Assembly: GCA_027486495.1 (NCBI GenBank)
Contig: JAIXOZ010000043.1
Location: 1 to 38,432 of the forward strand
DNA: 38,432 nt
Source of the DNA: Comamonadaceae bacterium
Lineage (GTDB): Bacteria; Pseudomonadota; Gammaproteobacteria; Burkholderiales; Burkholderiaceae_C
Reading direction: 5' to 3'
The translations under genes were made by a program, and so were the position numbers. Below, piece by piece: positions 8,625 through 16,394 of this stretch. The notes under the pieces are model-generated. The model had not been told where the DNA came from. It made no database searches and saw nothing but the letters and a program-made list of their open reading frames with translations. Within the stretch, counting starts at the first letter, position 1. Each line of letters starts with the position of its first letter.

Positions 8625-9253
8625 AACATTGGCAACCTGCGGGCACCGTTTACGGCTGCTTGCTGAATTTTCAGCGCGAATGGGACCTGTGGGCCCCGCG
8701 CATGGCACAAGACCCGCACAAAGGCCCACCCCAGGCCCCTGTGCTGTATGTCAAATCGGCCAACACCTTCAACCCGAGCGGCACATTGATGCTGCAAGAT
8801 GGGGTGAAAGAGGTCGACACAGGTGCCACGCTGGGTCTGGTGATGGGTGCCCATGGCATTCCGGACAGCGTGGTGCTGCTCAACGACTGGTCGGTGCCTC
8901 ACGAGAGCTATTACCGCCCGCCCGTCAAGTTCCGCTGCCGAGATGGTTATTTGGGATGCGGATCGCCCCCGGTCCCTTGGGCCAGTCTGAATTTGTCATC
9001 GCTGTCCATCATGGTGCAGCTCAATGGCCAACGGGTACAGACCGTGCATTTGTCCGAGTTGGTCCGTCCGGTGGACCGCCTGCTGACCGATGTTGGGGAG
9101 TTCATGAGCCTGCAAGCGGGCGATGTGCTGATGTTGGGTACTGACGTGCTGGCCAATGGCCACAGGCCCCGTGCCCGTGCGGGTGACACCGTGTGCCTGA
9201 CCGCCCCCGGCTTTGCCCCCTGGGTCCAAACTGTGCAGGGAGAAGCGCCATGA
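8621..9253 (+). CDS. hpaG1: HpaG1: 5-oxopent-3-ene-1,2,5-tricarboxylate decarboxylase-type half of HpaG
   Basis: Predicted 210-residue FAH-fold protein matching the N-terminal half of bifunctional E. coli HpaG, which carries out decarboxylation and isomerisation of the pathway tricarboxylate intermediate. Matching features: a VKSANTF segment like VKPRNT, TGATLGLVMG, NDWSVPHESYYRP, FRCRDG, and a C-terminal LQAGDVLMLGTD like LNPGDAILLGTP. The second half is a separate gene immediately downstream, so the enzyme is split here. Start and stop overlap neighbours by ATGA on both sides (8621-8624 and 9250-9253), implying coupled translation and probably a hetero-oligomer. Which half has which activity is taken from the family and not visible here. 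Confidence 0.88.
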   Translation: MKHWQPAGTVYGCLLNFQREWDLWAPRMAQDPHKGPPQAPVLYVKSANTFNPSGTLMLQDGVKEVDTGATLGLVMGAHGIPDSVVLLNDWSVPHESYYRPPVKFRCRDGYLGCGSPPVPWASLNLSSLSIMVQLNGQRVQTVHLSELVRPVDRLLTDVGEFMSLQAGDVLMLGTDVLANGHRPRARAGDTVCLTAPGFAPWVQTVQGEAP

Positions 9254-10020
9254 AACACGCACGGATCGCCTGGTCAGGCGCCATCCAGCAAGCGGTCGAG
9301 TCCGAAGGCCAGCTGCTCATCACCCAAGGCCCACACCTGGGCCACCGTGTGGGATTTGACGACGTTGTCTGGCTGCCACCGCTCCTGCCGGCGCCTCAGC
9401 CCCGAACCGTCATCGCACTGGGCCTGAACTACGCCGACCACGCCAAAGAACTCGCTTTCAAGGCGCCGGAAGAACCGCTCGCCTTCATGAAGGGCGAAGC
9501 CTCGCTGATCGGACACAAGGCTTTGACCCAGCGCCCAGCCGACGTGAAGTACATGCACTACGAGTGCGAGTTGGCCGTGGTCATTGGCCGCACCGCACGC
9601 CGCGTGAGGAAGGCCGATGCCTATGACTTTGTGGGTGGCTACACCGTGGCCAACGACTACGCCATCCGGGACTATCTGGAAAACTGGTACCGTCCCAACC
9701 TGCGCGTGAAAAACCGCGACACCTGCACCCCGATTGGCCCTTGGTTGGTCGATGCCGCGGACGTACCCAACCCCATGGCACTCAAGTTGCAGACCACGGT
9801 GAACGGCCAAGTCACGCAAAGCGGCAGCACCGCCGACATGATTTTCGATGTGCCCACCCTGATCGAATACTTCAGCAGCTTCATGACGCTCCACCCCGGC
9901 GACCTGATCCTGACCGGCACGCCCGACGGCATTGTGAACGTGAACCCGGGCGATGTGGTCGTCACCGCGATCGAGGGCATCGGGGCGCTCACCAACACCC
10001 TTGTGAAAGCAGCACCATGA
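9250..10020 (+). CDS. hpaG2: HpaG2: 2-hydroxyhepta-2,4-diene-1,7-dioate isomerase-type half of HpaG
   Basis: Predicted 256-residue FAH-family enzyme matching the C-terminal half of HpaG. It keeps the metal-binding E-x-E pair (E105 and E107 in YECELAVVIG), the GLNYADHAKE segment, the VANDYAIRD acidic motif and the end motif PGDLILTGTPDGI. Such enzymes bind Mg2+ or Mn2+ and isomerise or decarboxylate the oxo-dicarboxylate. ATG at 9250 overlaps the hpaG1 stop (ATGA) and has GGGAGA upstream; an in-frame extension to 9193 would lie within hpaG1. Its own stop overlaps the hpaE start. It should act after the isomerase HpaF, with HpaG1, to give the substrate of HpaH. Confidence 0.93.
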   Translation: MKHARIAWSGAIQQAVESEGQLLITQGPHLGHRVGFDDVVWLPPLLPAPQPRTVIALGLNYADHAKELAFKAPEEPLAFMKGEASLIGHKALTQRPADVKYMHYECELAVVIGRTARRVRKADAYDFVGGYTVANDYAIRDYLENWYRPNLRVKNRDTCTPIGPWLVDAADVPNPMALKLQTTVNGQVTQSGSTADMIFDVPTLIEYFSSFMTLHPGDLILTGTPDGIVNVNPGDVVVTAIEGIGALTNTLVKAAP

Positions 10021-11486
10021 AAATCGACCACCTCATCAACGGCCAGCGCGTCGCAGGCAGCGACTACTTTGAAACCGTCAACCCCGCCACACAAGAAGTG
10101 CTGGCCGAAGTGGCCTCGGGCGGAGAAACAGAAGTGAATGCCGCTGTGGCCGCTGCCAAAGCCGCTTTCCCCAAGTGGGCGGGTACCCCTGCAACCGAGC
10201 GCGCCAAGATCATGCGCAAGCTGGGCGACCTGATCACGAAACATGTGCCTGAAATTGCCGAGACCGAAACGAAAGACTGCGGCCAGACCATCAGCCAGAC
10301 CGGCAAGCAGTTGGTGCCGCGTGCGGCGGACAACTTTCATTACTTTGCCGAGATGTGTACCCGCGTCGACGGCCACACCTACCCCACGCCCACGCACCTG
10401 AACTACACGCTGTTCCACCCGGTGGGCGTGTGCGCACTCATCAGCCCGTGGAACGTGCCCTTCATGACCGCCACCTGGAAGGTCGCGCCGTGTCTCGCTT
10501 TTGGCAATACCGCCGTGCTCAAGATGAGCGAGTTGTCGCCATTGACTGCTGCACGTCTGGGCGAGCTGGCTCTGGAGGCGGGCGTGCCCGCCGGGGTTTT
10601 GAACCTGGTGCACGGCTACGGCAAGGAAGCTGGCGAACCGCTGGTCTCGCACCGCGATGTGCGCGCCATCAGCTTCACCGGTTCCACCGTCACCGGCAAC
10701 CGCATCGTGCAAAGCGCGGGCCTCAAGAAGTTCAGCATGGAACTGGGCGGCAAGAGCCCCTTCGTGATCTTTGAAGACGCCGACCTGGACCGCGCCCTGG
10801 ACGCCGCCATCTTCATGATCTTCAGCAACAACGGCGAGCGTTGCACCGCAGGCAGCCGCATCCTGGTGCAGCAAAGCATCTACGCCGACTTTGCCGCCAG
10901 GTTTGCCGAGCGGGCCAAGCGCATCACCGTGGGCGACCCGCTCGATGAAAAAACCATCGTCGGCCCCATGATCAGCCAAGCCCACTTGGCCAAGGTGCGC
11001 AGCTACATCGAGCTCGGCCCCAAAGAAGGCGCGACCATGCTGTGCGGTGGACTGGATCAGCCCGGCTACGCCGCCGATCTGCCCGCGCATGTCAAGAACG
11101 GCAACTTCGTCTGGCCCACCGTGTTTGCGGACGTGGACAACCGCATGCGTATCGCCCAAGAAGAAATCTTCGGCCCCGTGGCCTGCCTGATCCCCTTCAC
11201 GGACGAGCAGGACGCGATTGAAAAAGCCAACGACATCGAATACGGTTTGAGCAGCTACGTCTGGACCGAGAACCTGGGCAAAGCCCACCGCGTGGCCGCT
11301 GCGGTCGAGGCGGGCATGTGCTTTGTGAACAGCCAAAACGTGCGCGACCTGCGCCAACCCTTTGGCGGCACCAAGGCCAGCGGCACCGGCCGCGAAGGCG
11401 GCACCTGGAGCTACGAAGTGTTTTGCGAACCCAAGAACGTGGCTGTATCGCTGGGTGGGCATCACATTCCGCATTGGGGTGTATGA
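10017..11486 (+). CDS. hpaE: 5-carboxymethyl-2-hydroxymuconate semialdehyde dehydrogenase
   Basis: Predicted 489-residue NAD-dependent aldehyde dehydrogenase that oxidises the ring-cleavage product CHMS to 5-carboxymethyl-2-hydroxymuconate. Evidence: NPATQEVLAEV start, ISPWNVPFMTATWK for cofactor binding, SFTGSTVTG (about 219-227), general base E242 in MELGGKSP, catalytic C276 in NNGERCTAG, and the C-terminal QPFGGTKASGTGREGG. The RVDGHTYPTPTHLNYTL segment is shared with HpaE proteins. The start overlaps the hpaG2 stop by ATGA at 10017-10020. In-frame upstream extension lies inside hpaG2 and was rejected. Its stop TGA (11484-11486) lies inside the first half-site of the operator array of the next toxin-antitoxin pair. 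Confidence 0.96.
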   Translation: MKIDHLINGQRVAGSDYFETVNPATQEVLAEVASGGETEVNAAVAAAKAAFPKWAGTPATERAKIMRKLGDLITKHVPEIAETETKDCGQTISQTGKQLVPRAADNFHYFAEMCTRVDGHTYPTPTHLNYTLFHPVGVCALISPWNVPFMTATWKVAPCLAFGNTAVLKMSELSPLTAARLGELALEAGVPAGVLNLVHGYGKEAGEPLVSHRDVRAISFTGSTVTGNRIVQSAGLKKFSMELGGKSPFVIFEDADLDRALDAAIFMIFSNNGERCTAGSRILVQQSIYADFAARFAERAKRITVGDPLDEKTIVGPMISQAHLAKVRSYIELGPKEGATMLCGGLDQPGYAADLPAHVKNGNFVWPTVFADVDNRMRIAQEEIFGPVACLIPFTDEQDAIEKANDIEYGLSSYVWTENLGKAHRVAAAVEAGMCFVNSQNVRDLRQPFGGTKASGTGREGGTWSYEVFCEPKNVAVSLGGHHIPHWGV

Positions 11487-11545
11487 CAAATCTTCATCAT
11501 CTGTCATACTTGATGTCATACATTCATTGTGAATGTGTATGACAA
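11480..11545. promoter_or_regulatory. Four-site symmetric operator array before the RHH/VapC pair
   Basis: Seven-base half-sites lie at 11481-11487 (GTATGAC), 11503-11509 (GTCATAC), 11515-11521 (GTCATAC) and 11537-11543 (GTATGAC). They form two 29-base inverted repeats with opposite polarity, and the array as a whole is symmetric about 11512. The outer copies extend to a ten-base direct repeat, TGTATGACAA, at 11480-11489 and 11536-11545. The array covers the hpaE stop and ends ten bases before the antitoxin start. Repeated half-sites are typical of operators bound cooperatively by ribbon-helix-helix antitoxins. Binding is inferred. Confidence 0.65.
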
Positions 11546-11555
11546 GGAGTGCGCC

Positions 11556-11831
11556 ATGCTGTCTGTCCGCCTGCCCGAAAACGTTGAACGCGAATTGACC
11601 CAGTATTGCGCTGCACGCAAACTGAGCAAATCGCATGTCGTGCAAGAAGCCCTTGCCGAGTATTTGGTGGCGGCCAAAACGGCCTCTGGCCACAACGCGG
11701 CACCCGAGCCCGATCTGTCGTTTCTGGCGCCGGATGACCCGATCCGTCAATTCATTGGCATCGTCAAAGACGGCCCCAGCACAGACGAATGGATGGCCAT
11801 CACCCGTGGCGAGGACTGGAATAAACCATGA
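11556..11831 (+). CDS. Ribbon-helix-helix antitoxin of a VapC toxin
   Basis: Predicted 91-residue antitoxin. The N-terminus MLSVRLPENVERELTQYC, then KLSKSHVVQEALAEYL, is a ribbon-helix-helix DNA-binding fold of the CopG/Arc type. The C-terminal part is rich in acidic residues and tryptophan (DEWMAITRGEDW), as expected for a toxin-binding tail. ATG at 11556 has AAGGAG six bases before it, while an in-frame GTG at 11529 lies within the operator array and is unlikely. It overlaps the toxin gene by ATGA at 11828-11831, so both are made together. It sits between hpaE and hpaD on the same strand, so it probably also receives read-through transcription from the hpa promoter. Confidence 0.87.
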   Translation: MLSVRLPENVERELTQYCAARKLSKSHVVQEALAEYLVAAKTASGHNAAPEPDLSFLAPDDPIRQFIGIVKDGPSTDEWMAITRGEDWNKP

Positions 11832-12223
11832 TCCTGGTCGACACCAACGTTTTGCTCGACATTTACAAGGCTGACCCGATCTGGATGCCTTGGTCTTTGC
11901 AACAACTGCGCAGCGCCAAAGCAGGAGAACTGGGCACAAACATGGTGGTCTATGCCGAGCTGGCTGGGCACCCGGGTGAACCTGCGCATCTGGATACTTT
12001 TCTGGACACACTGAATATCCGCTTGGCAGAGTTGACACGCCCTGCAGCCAGGCTGGCCGGGCAGGCTTTTCGTCAGTACCGCCGACAAGGTGGCACCAAA
12101 ACTGTCGTGCTGCCCGACTTCTTCATTGGCGCGCATGCCCAGGCAGAGGGCTACAAATTGCTGACCCGAGATGCGGGTCGCTACCGCAACTACTTCCAAG
12201 GCATTGATCTGATCTGCCCCTGA
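11828..12223 (+). CDS. vapC: VapC-family toxin, PIN-domain ribonuclease
   Basis: Predicted 131-residue PIN-domain nuclease. The acidic residues expected for Mg2+ binding are all present: D5 in ILVDTNVLLD, E44 in VYAELAG, D97 in VLPDFFIGAHA and D115 in LLTRDAGRY. VapC toxins cut specific RNAs such as initiator tRNA or the rRNA sarcin-ricin loop; the target here cannot be told from sequence. Length is normal and the frame intact, so the toxin looks active. It is translationally coupled to the antitoxin and followed after 27 bases by hpaD. The module therefore interrupts a catabolic operon without breaking its direction. Confidence 0.92.
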   Translation: MILVDTNVLLDIYKADPIWMPWSLQQLRSAKAGELGTNMVVYAELAGHPGEPAHLDTFLDTLNIRLAELTRPAARLAGQAFRQYRRQGGTKTVVLPDFFIGAHAQAEGYKLLTRDAGRYRNYFQGIDLICP

Positions 12224-12250
12224 ACACCCACCGCATACACAGGACACCCC

Positions 12251-13177
12251 ATGGGACAACTCGCACTCGCCGCCAAAATCACACACGTACCCAGCATGTA
12301 CCTGAGCGAAATCCCGGGGCCGCGCTTTGGCACACGCCAAAGCGCCATCGACGGCCACAAGGAAATCAGCCGCCGCTGCCGCGCCATGGGGGTGGACACG
12401 CTGGTGGTGTTTGACACACACTGGTTGGTCAACGCGAATTACCACATCAACTGCGCGCCGCACTTCCAAGGCAGTTACACCAGCAACGAGCTGCCGCACT
12501 TCATCAACCACATGGCTTTTGAGTCGCCGGGCAACCCCGAGCTGGGGCATTTGCTCGCCAAAGTGGCCAACGAGCATGGGGTGGAAACTCTGGCGCACGA
12601 CAACACCACACTCGACCCCGAGTACGGCACCTTGGTGCCACTGCGCTACATGAACGCCGACCAGCATTTCAAGGTGGTGTCGGTCTCGGCGCTGTGCATG
12701 GTGCATTACCTGAACGACAGTGCCCGCCTGGGTTGGGCCATGCGCGAGGCGGTGGAAAAGCACTACGACGGCAAGGTGGCGTTTTTGGCCAGCGGCTCAC
12801 TCTCACACCGCTTTGCCCAAAACGGCTTGGCACCTGAATTCGCTCACAAGATCTGGAGTCCGTTTTTAGAGCAGCTCGACAAGCAGGTCTTGCAGATGTG
12901 GGGCAACCGCGAATGGAAAGCGTTTTGCGAGATGCTGCCCGAGTACGCCAGCAAAGGCCACGGCGAAGGCTTCATGCACGACACCGCCATGCTGATGGGC
13001 GCATTGGGCTGGACCGGCTACGACGGCGGCGTTGACATGGTGACACCCTACTTTGGGGCCAGCGGCACGGGCCAGCTCAACGCGATTTTTGACCTGACCC
13101 CGCAAGACGGCAGCCAAGTGCCCGCTGCCGTAGCCAGCAGTGCTGAGGGCTATACGGCCATCAGCACCCGACTTTGA
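12251..13177 (+). CDS. hpaD: 3,4-dihydroxyphenylacetate 2,3-dioxygenase
   Basis: Predicted 308-residue extradiol dioxygenase that opens the ring of homoprotocatechuate between C2 and C3, giving 5-carboxymethyl-2-hydroxymuconate semialdehyde. It belongs to the LigB-like class III group: H12 in AAKITHVPSM and H57 in VFDTHW match the iron-binding histidines. LASGSLSHRFAQNG and the C-terminal YFGASGTGQLNAIFDL are also family features. Length matches E. coli HpaD (283) with a slightly longer tail. AGGA about eight bases before the ATG supports the start. It is the first hpa gene after the inserted toxin-antitoxin pair; its natural partner hpaE lies before the insert. Confidence 0.95.
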   Translation: MGQLALAAKITHVPSMYLSEIPGPRFGTRQSAIDGHKEISRRCRAMGVDTLVVFDTHWLVNANYHINCAPHFQGSYTSNELPHFINHMAFESPGNPELGHLLAKVANEHGVETLAHDNTTLDPEYGTLVPLRYMNADQHFKVVSVSALCMVHYLNDSARLGWAMREAVEKHYDGKVAFLASGSLSHRFAQNGLAPEFAHKIWSPFLEQLDKQVLQMWGNREWKAFCEMLPEYASKGHGEGFMHDTAMLMGALGWTGYDGGVDMVTPYFGASGTGQLNAIFDLTPQDGSQVPAAVASSAEGYTAISTRL

Positions 13178-13189
13178 GGAGAAGCACGC

Positions 13190-13621
13190 ATGCCCCATCT
13201 TGTGATTCTTTACACCGGCCAGTTGGACGCTGAAGTCCACATGACCACCCTGTGCCGCCAAATGGCCGACGCCATGCTCACCGTCAAGGACGAAGAAGGC
13301 AAACAGGTCTTTCCGACCGGCGGCACCCGCGTGCTGGCCTACCCAGCGCCGCATTACGCGGTGGCCGATGGCGGCGCGGCGGGTCGTGATGCAGGCGGGT
13401 CGGGTGATTACGCCTTTGTCTACCTGAACGTGCGCATGGGCCGTGGCCGCACAGAAGCCACACAACAAAGCGCCGGGCAAACATTGCTCGAAGTGGCCAA
13501 GTCTTTTTTTGCGCCCATCATGGCGCAGCGCCACATCGGGATCACCTTGCAGATCGACGTCGGCCCCGAGGTGTTTGATGCCAAGCACAGCAACCTGCAT
13601 CCACTTTTCAACAAGGTTTGA
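13190..13621 (+). CDS. hpaF: 5-carboxymethyl-2-hydroxymuconate delta-isomerase
   Basis: Predicted 143-residue member of the tautomerase superfamily. It begins Met-Pro (MPHLVILYTGQL); after Met removal the N-terminal proline is the catalytic base, as known for this isomerase. It shifts the double bond of 5-carboxymethyl-2-hydroxymuconate to make the HpaG substrate. The family usually has about 126 residues. The extra length is a glycine-rich insert, GGAAGRDAGGSG, near residues 61-72 in a loop, just before FVYLNVRMGRGR, whose basic residues bind the dicarboxylate. GAGGAG lies nine bases before the start. Tightly spaced between hpaD and hpaH (12 and 3 bases). Confidence 0.93.
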   Translation: MPHLVILYTGQLDAEVHMTTLCRQMADAMLTVKDEEGKQVFPTGGTRVLAYPAPHYAVADGGAAGRDAGGSGDYAFVYLNVRMGRGRTEATQQSAGQTLLEVAKSFFAPIMAQRHIGITLQIDVGPEVFDAKHSNLHPLFNKV

Positions 13622-13624
13622 GCC

Positions 13625-14446
13625 ATGTCCGTTTTTACCGAAGACCAAATCCTGCAACTCGCGCACGAGCTGAACCAGTCCGAAAAATCCCGTGTCCAAA
13701 TCGAGCACTTTTCCAAGCGCTACCCGGGCATGACGATCGAAGACGGCTACCGCATCAACCGCGCCTGGATGCAGATCAAGTTCGCCGAGGGGCGCACCCT
13801 GATCGGCCACAAAATTGGCCTGACCAGCCGCGCCATGCAGGTCTCGAGCCAGATCGACGAGCCCGATTACGGCACCTTGCTGGATGATATGCGCTACACC
13901 TGCACACCCGGTCGGGTGCTGGACATTCCCTTCACCAATTTCATCGCCCCGCGTGTCGAGGTGGAGCTGGCCTTCATCCTGAAGAAAGAACTGCGTGGCC
14001 CGAACGTGACGGTGCAGCAGGTGCTGGAAGCGACCGATTACGTGACCCCTGCGATTGAGATCATCGACTCGCGCATCGAGCAGTTCGACCGCCACACCAA
14101 AGTCATGCGCAAGGTCTACGACACCATCAGCGACAACGCAGCGAATGCGGGCATCGTGCTCGGGGCGAAACGGGTTGACCCACTGACGACCGACTTGCCT
14201 TGGTGCGGCGCGGTGCTGCGGCAAAACGGCGTGGTCGAAGAAACCGGCTTGGCGGCTGGCGTGCAAGGTCACCCCGCAGTGGGCATCGCCTGGCTGGCCA
14301 ACAAGCTCGCGCCTTGGGGCGAGCACCTGCAAGCCGGTGAAATCGTTTTGGCTGGGTCGTTTACCAAACCGGCGGTGGCCAAGGTGGGCGATGTGTTTGA
14401 CGTGGACTACGGACCACTGGGCAAGCTGGAGTTCAAATTCATTTAA
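13625..14446 (+). CDS. hpaH: 2-oxo-hepta-3-ene-1,7-dioate hydratase
   Basis: Predicted 273-residue metal-dependent hydratase that adds water to the HpaG product to give 4-hydroxy-2-oxoheptanedioate for HpaI. It belongs to the MhpD/HpaH group of the FAH fold. Features: [28 protein letters not shown], the metal-binding VEVELAFIL with its paired glutamates, [13 protein letters not shown], and the C-terminal [30 protein letters not shown]. Length matches the family (267). Separated from hpaF by only three bases. It is followed by an unusual 177-base gap before hpaI, in contrast to the tight spacing of the earlier genes. Confidence 0.95.
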   Translation: MSVFTEDQILQLAHELNQSEKSRVQIEHFSKRYPGMTIEDGYRINRAWMQIKFAEGRTLIGHKIGLTSRAMQVSSQIDEPDYGTLLDDMRYTCTPGRVLDIPFTNFIAPRVEVELAFILKKELRGPNVTVQQVLEATDYVTPAIEIIDSRIEQFDRHTKVMRKVYDTISDNAANAGIVLGAKRVDPLTTDLPWCGAVLRQNGVVEETGLAAGVQGHPAVGIAWLANKLAPWGEHLQAGEIVLAGSFTKPAVAKVGDVFDVDYGPLGKLEFKFI

Positions 14447-14623
14447 CACCAGAATGTTTCGCACGCCCACGCTGGTCGGGTCCGGGGGGCCTGGCTGGGC
14501 GATGTGGCAAAGCGAAGCGCCTCTGAGCCCGGACAGGCCCACCGAACCCGATCAGCACCTTCATCGAAGCCACGACACCTAGAGTCTGCCAACCTTGAAC
14601 CCATCAACGAGAGGAACTTCGCC

Positions 14624-15439
14624 ATGAACACCCCTGTGAACTTATTCAAACAAGCCCTTCGAAACAAGCAGCCCCAAATCGGCCTCTGGATGGGCCTGGC
14701 CAGCGCGTACACCGCCGAAATCTGCGCCCTTGCTGGGTTTGACTGGCTGGTGATCGACGGCGAACACGCGCCGAATGACCTGCGCAGCATCCAGGCCCAG
14801 CTGCAAACCGTGGCCGCCTACCCCGCTAGCCACTCGGTGTGCCGCGTGCCCTTGGGTGAGACGGCGCTCATCAAACAATACCTTGACCTTGGCGCGCAAA
14901 ACATCCTGGTGCCCATGGTCGACACGGCCGAGCAAGCGGCTCAATTGGTGCAGGCCATGCGCTACCCACAAGACGACGGCCAGGGCGGTGTGCGCGGCAT
15001 GGCCGGTGCACGCGCCTCGCGCTGGGGCCACTACCCCGATTACTTCAAGCGTGCCAACCAAGAGGTCTGCTTGTTGGTACAGGTCGAATCACGCGAAGCG
15101 CTGAAAAACCTTGACGCGATTGCCGCTACACCGGGTGTGGACGGCGTGTTCATTGGCCCCGCCGATTTGTCGGCCTCGATGGGGTATGTGGGCAACGCCT
15201 CGCACCCCGAAGTGCAAGCGGCCATTGAAGACGCCATCGCCCGCATCCTGAAAGCAGGCAAAGCCCCCGGCATCCTCACGCCCGACCGCACACTGGCCGA
15301 GCATTACCTGAAACTGGGTGCGGTGTTTGTGGCCGTGGGCCTGGACACCCAACTCTTGATGCGCCACACCACCGATTTGGCGGCGCATTTCAAGTCGAGC
15401 ATGCCCGTTGCTGCACCTGTCAAAGGTGCAACGTATTAA
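14624..15439 (+). CDS. hpaI: 4-hydroxy-2-oxoheptane-1,7-dioate aldolase
   Basis: Predicted 271-residue class II pyruvate aldolase, the last step of the pathway, giving pyruvate and succinate semialdehyde. Features: [13 protein letters not shown] near the N-terminus, [13 protein letters not shown] with the catalytic arginine region, metal ligand E in [11 protein letters not shown] and D in [10 protein letters not shown]. Length is normal (E. coli 262). ATG at 14624 has GAGAGG upstream, and the in-frame extension to 14504 has non-coding character. A perfect inverted repeat begins within the stop codon region (15435-15461) and may end the operon. No succinate semialdehyde dehydrogenase gene follows, so that activity must come from elsewhere in the genome. 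Confidence 0.95.
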   Translation: MNTPVNLFKQALRNKQPQIGLWMGLASAYTAEICALAGFDWLVIDGEHAPNDLRSIQAQLQTVAAYPASHSVCRVPLGETALIKQYLDLGAQNILVPMVDTAEQAAQLVQAMRYPQDDGQGGVRGMAGARASRWGHYPDYFKRANQEVCLLVQVESREALKNLDAIAATPGVDGVFIGPADLSASMGYVGNASHPEVQAAIEDAIARILKAGKAPGILTPDRTLAEHYLKLGAVFVAVGLDTQLLMRHTTDLAAHFKSSMPVAAPVKGATY

Positions 15440-15461
15440 TTGGGATATGACCCCAATTAAT
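15435..15461 (+). terminator. Stem-loop at the hpaI stop codon, possible operon end signal
   Basis: ATTAATTGGG and CCCAATTAAT form a perfect ten-base inverted repeat around a seven-base loop, overlapping the hpaI stop TAA (15437-15439). No T-run follows, so it is not a classic intrinsic terminator. It could stabilise the mRNA 3' end or act as a binding site. Confidence 0.35.
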
Positions 15462-15470
15462 CCCTGTCCT

Positions 15471-15539
15471 GCCGGACTTGATCCGGCATGGAATTGACCA
15501 CAGTGGCCAACATGGACCCCGGATCGAGTCCGGGGTGAC
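15471..15539. repeat. Dispersed palindromic intergenic repeat, copy 1 (degenerate)
   Basis: Two palindromes, GCCGGACTTGATCCGGC (15471-15487) and CCCCGGATCGAGTCCGGGG (15517-15535) followed by TGAC, resemble the TGTCATCCCGG-type units found again near 18360, 21390 and 24706. It lies between hpaI and the aldolase-like gene. Confidence 0.6.
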
Positions 15540-15605
15540 GAGCTTAGGGCTACAAAGGCAAAGATCTGGTTCTGGTTGACACTCAAAAACACAAGGAAAA
15601 CACAC

Positions 15606-16394
15606 ATGTTCCCCACACCCCAACCGCTCGTGCCTTCGCTGCAAGCGCGTGTGCACCCCGATGAATGGCAGGCCCGCTTGCAGCTGGCGGCGTGTTACCG
15701 GGTGTTTGCGCTGCTCGGCTGGACCGAGATGATCTACAACCACATCACGCTGCGCCTGCCCGACAGCGTGACAGGGGGCGAAAAACACTTTTTGATCAAC
15801 CCCTTTGGCCTGCACTACAGCGAAGTCACGGCGAGCAACCTGGTGAAGATCGACGTGCAAGGCAGGGTGCTGGATGGCTCGCCTTACCCCGTCAACCCGG
15901 CGGGCTTCACGGTGCATGCTGCGGTGCACGAAGGCCTTGCCGGGGCGCATTGCGTGATGCACACGCACACCACGGCAGGTGTGGCGGTGGCCTGTGTGCA
16001 GGGCGGTTTGCAGCAGACCAATTTTTACAGCGCCCAGCTGAACAACATGGTGGCCTACCATGACTTTGAGGGCATCACCATCCACGCCGACGAAGCGCCG
16101 CGCCTGCTGCACAGCATCGGCGACAAACAGGCGGTCATCTTGCGCAACCACGGTCTGCTGGCCTGGGGGCACACCTTGCCCCAGACGTTTGCGGTGCTCT
16201 GGACTTTGCAGCGTGCTTGCGAAATCCAGATGGCCACGCTGAGCATGGGCCAGCCGATCGTGGTGCCCGAAGCGATTGCCGACAAGTGCACCCGGGACGC
16301 CCTGCAGTTCAACCCGAACCATGGCGCGGGACAAGACGTTTTCCAATCGCTGGTGCGTCAGATCGATCGGCAAGACACAGGGTGGCGCGTATGA
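15606..16394 (+). CDS. Class II aldolase/adducin family protein
   Basis: Predicted 262-residue protein with the fold of L-fuculose-phosphate aldolase and L-ribulose-phosphate epimerase. Zinc-binding histidines are present (H119 and H121 in MHTHTTAG, H182 in LRNHGLLAWG), as is E73 in the position often used for catalysis, so an active metal enzyme is likely. AAGGA upstream supports ATG 15606; a TTG at 15576 was rejected. Its stop overlaps the next gene by ATGA (16391-16394), showing joint expression with a ketopantoate reductase-like enzyme and then an exporter. It may cleave or decarboxylate a hydroxy-keto acid, but the substrate is not known. It is not one of the classical hpa enzymes. Confidence 0.85.
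   Translation: MFPTPQPLVPSLQARVHPDEWQARLQLAACYRVFALLGWTEMIYNHITLRLPDSVTGGEKHFLINPFGLHYSEVTASNLVKIDVQGRVLDGSPYPVNPAGFTVHAAVHEGLAGAHCVMHTHTTAGVAVACVQGGLQQTNFYSAQLNNMVAYHDFEGITIHADEAPRLLHSIGDKQAVILRNHGLLAWGHTLPQTFAVLWTLQRACEIQMATLSMGQPIVVPEAIADKCTRDALQFNPNHGAGQDVFQSLVRQIDRQDTGWRV

Noticed and set aside
9672..12038. Very long minus-strand open frame (788 codons) opposite hpaG2-hpaE and the toxin-antitoxin pair
   Set aside because: It is antisense to well-supported genes, with low-complexity His/Ala/Gly-rich text typical of GC-rich antisense frames, and has no recognisable domain.
12866..14542. 558-codon minus-strand frame opposite hpaD-hpaF-hpaH
   Set aside because: Antisense shadow of three genes with clear enzyme motifs; composition is biased and no family is recognisable.
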